Under the pieces are notes generated by a model. The model was not told the DNA's origin, searched no databases, and worked only from the letters and a program-made list of their open reading frames with translations. This document shows, one piece after another, positions 57,973 through 64,000 of a stretch of 64,000 nt of DNA (positions are counted from its first letter, which is position 1; each line of letters begins with the position of its first letter). This stretch comes from Lytechinus variegatus (taxonomy: Eukaryota > Echinodermata > Echinoidea > Temnopleuroida > Toxopneustidae): positions 19,672,725 through 19,736,724 of the forward strand of contig NC_054748.1 of the NCBI RefSeq assembly GCF_018143015.1, written 5' to 3'. Position numbers and translations under genes: made by a program.

Positions 57973-58639
57973 CAAAAGTGAGTAAAGAAATGAAACCTGT
58001 CTAAATAATTCTATAAAAATCTATCGATAAACCTTAGTCAAAGAACCAAACATAAATTAAAAAGAATAGTAAAAATCGGAATACATGCAGTGTAAAATTG
58101 CGGGTAACAGATCGATTAAATTCAGTACAGGTATTAACAACCTGGTCTCCTACTTATAAAGACTGATATACTCTTTTCATCAAATGGCTTAATATGATCA
58201 TATCAGGCATATTAAGAGGGGGTTATTTGCTGCCATCTGCCGGTATACACAGCAGAGGTTGCATTGCAAAATACGTGTATACTATGTACGTTACAGTTGG
58301 TGTATGTGAGTGTGTGTGTGTGTAAGAGAGGGAGAGAGGGAGAGAGAGGGGGCTGGGAAACACGCGTTTTAAGTAGGCGGGGCTAAAAAGCCTTGTCAAT
58401 CATCATGCAGCCATGCTGCTAAACCCAACCCGGTCTAAATATACGATCGTACCCCTCCCCCAATCAGATACAAGGAGATGCGTAGCCTCATTAAAGACCA
58501 TTTTTTTTTCCATCCAGCAAAACCGGGATCAATTTCTTCTTAAGGAAATTGCCTCATGCTAAGTTAAGAGCCCAAGATCCTTGATTCCAAAGTTGGTTCT
58601 ACCTTACGCCATGCATGTTGCTCCAAATTATTATGTACT
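57973..58639. other. Non-coding stretch with GT/GA microsatellite
   Basis: A GTGTGTGT run is followed by GAGAGGGAGAGAG (about 58306-58351). AGGCGGGGCTAA at 58375-58386 is a GC-box-like word. No exon is recognised. Confidence 0.4.
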
Positions 58640-59110
58640 ATTCTGATGAGAATATCAATTGCAATTTTAATTGTAATTGAAATTTAAAAAATTACAATTA
58701 CAATTATAATCATAATCATATACATGATTAAAATTATAATCAATTATCATTATCATAATCAATACTTATTATAAATATACATGTAAGTATGATTGTAATC
58801 ATAATAACTGGCGGATCCATGGGGGGGGGACACAGTCCGTGCCCGCCCCCCTCCCCCCTTGAGAGACACAATCAAATTTTGTAATGTAAAAATTTTTCCT
58901 CGGGGAAAATGTGCCCCCCTTTAAAAATTACTGGATCATCCCCGATCATAATCTCAATTATAATAATTATAATCATGAATATAATAAGTATGATTATAAT
59001 AATTGATATAATTATGAATAATCTAATTATAATCATTCTTATATTTGGAATTATTGTTATGATAATATTGTAAATGTGATGATAACAATATGTTAATGTT
59101 ATCAACATTG
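58640..59110. repeat. AATTATAATCAT-rich low-complexity DNA interrupted by a small hAT-like piece
   Basis: Irregular repeats of TAATTATAATCA run on both sides of 58808-58941. That inner piece has ends CTGGCGGATCCATGGGGG and the rough inverse of CCCCCCTTTAAAAATTACTGGATCATCC, similar to the hAT-like ends in the TRIM units. Confidence 0.55.
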
Positions 59111-59550
59111 ATTGAAAAGATATGTATTACAGTGATTCTAATCATCCTTCAAAAAGATAAGAGAAAGTGATAGGCTGATAATTATTTTGATGGACCAATA
59201 ATTTACAATAACACTTTTATTTCCATTAATTAATTAGGCCTGCTATAGTTAGGCCTTAGGAACGATTTCCTGGTATATGCATATCAGATTAACAATTTGT
59301 CCATGGAATGAGATATTCCTCAATGACGTATGATGTTTAGCCACATCCATTTTGATATGGAAAATGCGAGAGAAAAATAAAGAATAGCCTTGATCCTACA
59401 ACAATATAGGCCTTGTATTTGAGTAAAAAAAGTTTCGCCGCAGAGCCTAGAGATGTTGACACAGCTAGAGGTCACGGTAACAATGAATGGGTACCAGATA
59501 AATGGGGATACGAACTGTACAACAAAATGTTCATAGGAAGATCATTGCAA

Positions 59551-59611
59551 GTATATATATATATGTAGCTACAGGAGTACGGCGTGTAACTTCATCTGTC
59601 TTTGAACGAAG
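59551..59611 (+). promoter_or_regulatory. Possible TATA promoter and first exon pointing right
   Basis: TATATATATATATG (59552-59565) lies about 45 bases before a good donor, GAACGAA then GTAAGTATT at 59611. A 20-30 base exon between would resemble short non-coding first exons. No downstream exon is found, so this stays tentative. Confidence 0.2.
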
Positions 59612-60540
59612 TAAGTATTATTTCCTTTTTCTTGAAACCTAATGGCTTTTGTATTTAGAATAGGTAGACACACAAAAGGTCTACCGTTTTAACATCATAC
59701 AACACATAGGCGTACGCCTACGGCGTTGCAGGTTCCGCATGCTAATTTTGATGCCTCGTTTTAACTATAAATCGTGATAATCATGATAATAGAGATAGAC
59801 TATCATTATCATCATCATAATCATGAGTGTCTAGCCGATATCTCCTGACAGTGCATCGACAATCAAGTTGCATTGCATGCTAACGGTACTCCCACAAACA
59901 GAACTAGCTGATCAATATTGAAACGAATTATAAATATATTTTTCTTCCACCTGAGAGAGAAAAAGGGAAGTGATATGCCTATGCATAAAAGTAGCATTGA
60001 TCCCTTTACATCTTCGCTTGATATATATATATATATATATAGTATACAATAAATATCTTAGTAATGTTTACATTAATAATATTAATATTCAAAGTTTGCT
60101 TTCCATTGTTCTTTTATCTTATATTCTGAACGTTTTTCAGGTACATGTATGTCCTTATTTTTTCTTAACTTAGTAAACAGGAAACTTGAAAAAACCCACT
60201 GTAATGTAGTGTATGTATAATTTTTTTTACTTATAGGCCTATACTATGGTGGCCGAATTTAGTATTTTCTTATTAGTCCAATCCTCGCGTATCCGGGGGC
60301 CGGTGTCAAGGGGACTCTCGGTCGCTCTGTCAAAAAAGTGGGGGTGGGGACAAATCACACTCTTCTCTTGCAAAATTAATCAGCCCCTTGCTAGAAATGA
60401 AAAATAGGAAATAGGCGAAGAATAATCACTCTTACAAGTGCTTAAAATTATACTTATTATGCTTCCATTTCAGCTCCCACTACGCACGCGTGCACATTAT
60501 TTTGTTCAACGATACTCGTGTTCGCGATTATAAAAAAAAC
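59612..60540. other. Non-coding stretch, no gene seen
   Basis: Contains a (TA)n run at about 60022-60041 and GC-richer words near 60285-60360 that resemble hAT interiors. No supported coding region. Confidence 0.4.
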
Positions 60541-60544
60541 TTAA

Positions 60545-61149
60545 AGGACTAGTCCACCCCCAACAAAAAGTTGGTTTGAATAAAAAGAGAAAAATCCAAC
60601 AAGCATAACGGTGAACATTGCATCAAAATCGGATGTAAAATAATAAAGTTTTGATATTTAAGATTCGCTTGATTTCACAAAACATTTAGGCACATTCTGC
60701 TTATAATTATGCAGATGAGGGAACTGGTGACATAACTCACTCACTTATTGTATTGTATTTTATTGTATGAAATATGAAATAGTTTAATTTTTTCCCCATG
60801 TTCTGTGAAATAAAGTTTCCATTCTCCCTGAACATATGGACTTACCATTGTTTGATATTTTATGGATCAATTATCCTTATTTTTCAAAATTTTATCTGTA
60901 AAAATTGAAATTTGTATAATTCAAACAATATAAAAACAAAAGAAATAGTGAGTGACATCATCGATTACCTCATTGGCACATGACTAAATTGTGCACATGA
61001 TTATTTTTATTTTGGTAAAAATAAAGGAAACTTCAAAACGTCATAACTTTTTTATTTTACATTCGATTTCAATGAAATATTCTGCATTATGCTCGTCTGA
61101 TTTTGCTCTATTGATTCAAATCAATATTTATCTGAGGTGGACTTGACCT
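60545..61149. mobile_element. 605-bp TTAA-flanked MITE (Kolobok-like)
   Basis: Ends AGGACTAGTCCACC and GGTGGACTTGACCT with TTAA at 60541-60544 and 61150-61153. Same family as 18505-19090, similar along its length (GAAATAGTGAGTGACATCATCGA). Confidence 0.85.
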
Positions 61150-61153
61150 TTAA

Positions 61154-62125
61154 GATAAAGTTCTTAGAATAACAAATTTTCAAGTCAATATGCCCAAAGT
61201 TTCCAGCTCGAATAGCGATTTTAAAAAAAAATGTGTTTTAAGATATCCTTTCTTTTTAGGTATACCGGCATGACCGGTAGGTCTTTAAAAAATAAAATCT
61301 GCTCCGGTTTCGTGCTCACATTCTGTGGTGTCCCTTTTCAGGTTAGCTAATATACTAACAATTTCAGCTCTCGTATTCTTATTTAGAAGTATGCTCTAGC
61401 TCCCTATACTCTCCAAAGTGACCCTTTTTAGGCATATAAAATCAAACGAATTCAGCTCATGAATTATTAAAAGGGTAATGTTCATTTGCAGCTACGTAGA
61501 AATAATTCGCGCTTTCAATGTAGGCCTATAGAAATTCTCATCTTGATTGTAACTTCAATCATTACAACTGCACCGTCCCCAACCTCGGTTTAGCTCTGGT
61601 AGCAGCCGATCAGGAAATTAAAAGAAAATAACATTCCCCATACTGGATCCGCCCCTTCGTGTCTTTCTGTATACTGTATTCAATAGGGTATGCATGAGGG
61701 ATTAGACCTAATTTACGAAAATTATGTTGGCATCTCCATGGCTGCATTAAACGTTAGTAGGCGAATAGGGGCTATTAATTCTTAAGAAAAGTGCAAATCT
61801 ATGCCTTTTAACTAAACATTTAAAAATGCACTATTCAAGAAAATACAATACGGTAATTTCCTCGTGATTATCTCGATTACTTAGTATTCCCGATATTTCG
61901 ATTCTTTAAAAAATATATTAGGCCTACATATCCAATCCCCCGAATAATCTTGCATGCTGCCCTAGTTGCCTCCCAATATTTGGCATGGACCCCCCCCCCC
62001 CCCCCCCCCCAATGATACACTCTTAAACATATTGGGCAACTCACTGTGCACACAAGAATTGGTTAAAGCTTTCAATAACAAGTGTTTTGGGTGAAAACTA
62101 CCAAGAGTAGTATGATGCTGCCCTA
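61154..62125. other. Non-coding stretch; hAT-type terminus near 61645
   Basis: TACTGGATCCGCCCCTTCG near 61640-61660 is the inverse of a GGGGCGGATCCAG-type end, but its partner is not clear. A poly-C run of about 21 lies at 61989-62010. No gene is seen. Confidence 0.35.
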
Positions 62126-62159
62126 ACATGTACAACAGCTTTGGCAACTCTTGTATTTA
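62126..62159. repeat. SINE 3' piece
   Basis: A 34-bp block beginning ACATGTACAACAGC is repeated exactly at 62660-62693, at the 3' side of a tRNA-derived SINE. It is followed by a long TA microsatellite (about 62196-62242). Confidence 0.6.
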
Positions 62160-62192
62160 AATACATGTATATATAAATAAATATATAATATA

Positions 62193-62251
<59 letters not shown>

Positions 62252-62659
62252 ATATGTATGTATATATATTTATCTGATAACATATTTTTTATTTGAACAG
62301 CGAAATTCAACTTTATCACAGTAAAGACATGAAAGACATGTGAAGTCACGATTACCAAGCCGAGCTGAATAAAGAATGTCGACTTATTACGTCGAATGCA
62401 GTTGCAAAGAGAGGCCATCCCAGGAACAATGGGAGTCGGTAAGACATTAAAATTCATATTTTTCTACATCAATCAAAATTCACTCAATGTGCTTGCATAG
62501 TTTTTCCTAACTTTACATTTTGAAATATGAAAAACAAGTTTAATTTTTTAATCCACTAATGCAGAATTAAAGGGAGGTTGGTGTATAAGCAAGCACATTC
62601 CCGCCCGTCTACATTGAAAATTAATGTACTCCTTCCCGCTTTCAACAACTAAAAAACAA

Positions 62660-62893
62660 ACATGTACAACAGCTTTGGCAACTCTTGTATTTATATATGT
62701 GAAAGAAATGAATGAAGAGAACAATGGTAGGCGTAGTTTAACTTTAAATCAAGGTTCCCGAGAGCTACCCGCCCTTAGGAAAAAAACATGGCTATACCGA
62801 AAAATGTCTCTGCCGGGAATAGAACCCGGACCGGCCCCAGCTTAGAACGCCGGTGCCTTAACCACTAGACCACAGAGGCGGGTTAGTTGATGC
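62660..62893 (-). mobile_element. tRNA-derived SINE
   Basis: The minus strand starts with a tRNA-like head (62879-62806), then an unrelated body with a Y-rich stretch, and ends with the block ACAAGAGTTGCCAAAGC shared with 62126-62159. The A box TGGTCTAGTGGTTAAGG and B box GGGTTCTATTCCC are visible. A copy with unclear edges. Confidence 0.65.
62806..62879 (-). tRNA. tRNA-like SINE head (anticodon loop reads TCT), probably not a functional tRNA
   Basis: The 74-nt fold has an acceptor GCCTCTG/CAGAGAC with one mismatch. The D stem is GTCT/AGGC, the anticodon stem CCGGC/GCTGG around loop GTTCTAA, and the T stem CCGGG/CCCGG. The T loop TTCTATT departs from the usual TTCRA and the variable loop is long. 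With SINE-like sequence downstream, a retroposon head is more likely than tRNA-Arg. Confidence 0.45.
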
Positions 62894-63051
62894 CCTAGCC
62901 ACTAACCCCGATTTGACTGATCTATATTAATTTCCTTTGTCGGGTGTAAGTGGGTTTAGAACACTAACGATTAAGCCGCAATGCCCTAGCTTGATCAAAG
63001 GTATTGCTTAGATATTTGTAAGGGAGAAACATATATATACACATATATATA

Positions 63052-64000
63052 CAGTGCGTATCAAAAAAAAGTTTACACTTAGAAAAAATCCTGTAAAATT
63101 ATATATTTGTAATATCCTAATGATTTTTCCACATTTTAGCATTGGTGCAGATCCATTTAAGCAAATGACGATATAACTGTCGAAAAATATTTCCGCTTGA
63201 GTGAGCACCACTTACTTTTGGAAAGTTGGTGAAAAATGATTTGCGCAGAACTTTGAAATAGTTATGCGAATAAAAGTAGACCTTAATCATGGAGAACACG
63301 TGGAATTTAGCTATTAAAATTGATTTGAAGATATCTTTTACCTTTTTAAACTTGTTTCCTTGCCCAAAACACTTCGAAGACTGCATTGCGCCCCACCCCA
63401 CTCCCCCACACACCGTGTCCATCGTGACGATATTTGCTTTACACTGAGCTGTGATTTACATGAAATGGCTTAGGCTTGATTTTCATATTGTTAATCATTG
63501 CCAAGCTTGGGAAAAGTGTGGAGAAAAAGTATTAAATGAAAAATGAAATGTAAAGCCACTTTAAATGATAAAAACTTAGTGAAAAGTGCTGGAGATGGCT
63601 GATATAAACTTTTGTTCAGATTCAGGTATGTCCTCAGATCCAGCTGGCACAAAAAGGGTAGAGGTTGTGCTTACTAAGTGTTAAAATTTCAAATTTGGGC
63701 AGCAAAATTGTTACAAAATGCTTGAATGTATCTGTTTTATTTCAATTAGCTAAAAGTGCTAGGGAAATTTATGAGAAATGCTTCGCAGGGTAAGTTTGAT
63801 TTCGCCCTTTCCCCTTGACACAGCGTGAAAACAAGCATTTCTGCGCAAACAGATTTCTGCGAGCTTTACAAAAATGGACAGTGCTCACTCAAGTGTAACA
63901 TTCTGTCAAAACTTTTACTTTCATTTGATAGATGAGACCCAAACCCATAATTATATGTGAAAAAATTACCCACATGTTGCATATTTTTGAATTCCCAGGG
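63052..64000. mobile_element. Mariner-type non-autonomous element, cut by window end
   Basis: It begins after TA with CAGTGCGTATCAAAAAAAAG and TTTACACTT, a typical mariner-type terminus. Inside, CTTGAGTGAGCAC (about 63194) recurs inverted as GTGCTCACTCAAG (about 63882), so it has long imperfect inverted arms. No transposase frame; the right end is not in the window. Confidence 0.55.

Noticed and set aside
57674-57973. Poly-His / poly-Met frames
   Set aside because: Products of the trinucleotide microsatellite.

Overview
The window looks like animal nuclear DNA, most likely from a sea urchin or a close echinoderm relative. It is AT-rich with long introns. It carries a recent tandem array of intron-poor TRIM-type genes and many non-autonomous DNA transposons, LINE fragments and foldback elements whose arms are built from ~15-bp tandem units, a structure known from sea-urchin TU elements. 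Species cannot be fixed from the sequence alone. I saw no LTR retroelement, virus-like element or CRISPR.

Layout. 1-4822: a foldback MITE, a LINE 3' fragment, then on the minus strand the last three exons of an SCYL2 (CVAK104) gene (4822-4794, 4456-4363, 3610-2615). From 4865 a LINE 3' end lies directly upstream of the SCYL2 microexon, and there the TRIM array starts. 5931-51470: four tandem units of about 10 kb (unit 3 is swollen to 13.5 kb), all in the same orientation. Each unit holds, left to right, a purine-rich tract of 0.6-0.95 kb, an old hAT-like element, about 3 kb of non-coding DNA with a degenerate threefold repeat, one TRIM gene on the minus strand (12963-14864; 23303-25234; 36828-38729, which has a stop at codon 65; 47392-49302), and a 1.4-1.9 kb 5'-UTR intron ending at a possible short first exon. 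51729-54092: a large TU-like foldback element. 54301-57700: a nearly full-length LINE ORF2 on the minus strand with two in-frame stops. 57700-64000: no recognisable protein gene, but several MITEs, a tRNA-derived SINE and the end of a mariner-type element.

The encoded TRIM proteins have a RING, two B-boxes, a coiled coil and a six-bladed beta-propeller-like C-terminus. The RING is nearly invariant between copies (the B-boxes slightly less so), while most differences in the propeller sit just before the first strand of successive blades. This suggests copies with a constant ligase half and a diversifying recognition face. The other SCYL2 exons are not visible in the window, so either the whole TRIM array lies inside an SCYL2 intron, on the same strand, or the array has cut the gene. 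A second copy of the SCYL2 exon edge together with the same LINE lies between TRIM genes 3 and 4, which shows that part of SCYL2 was carried along in the duplication.

Because the units are so similar, many transposon insertions have an empty site in a sister unit. This gives direct target-site duplications (TTAA, TA, TTACATCG, GATATGGC, ATAT, T/T) and a presence/absence matrix that does not fit a simple tree, so conversion or unequal exchange between units is likely.
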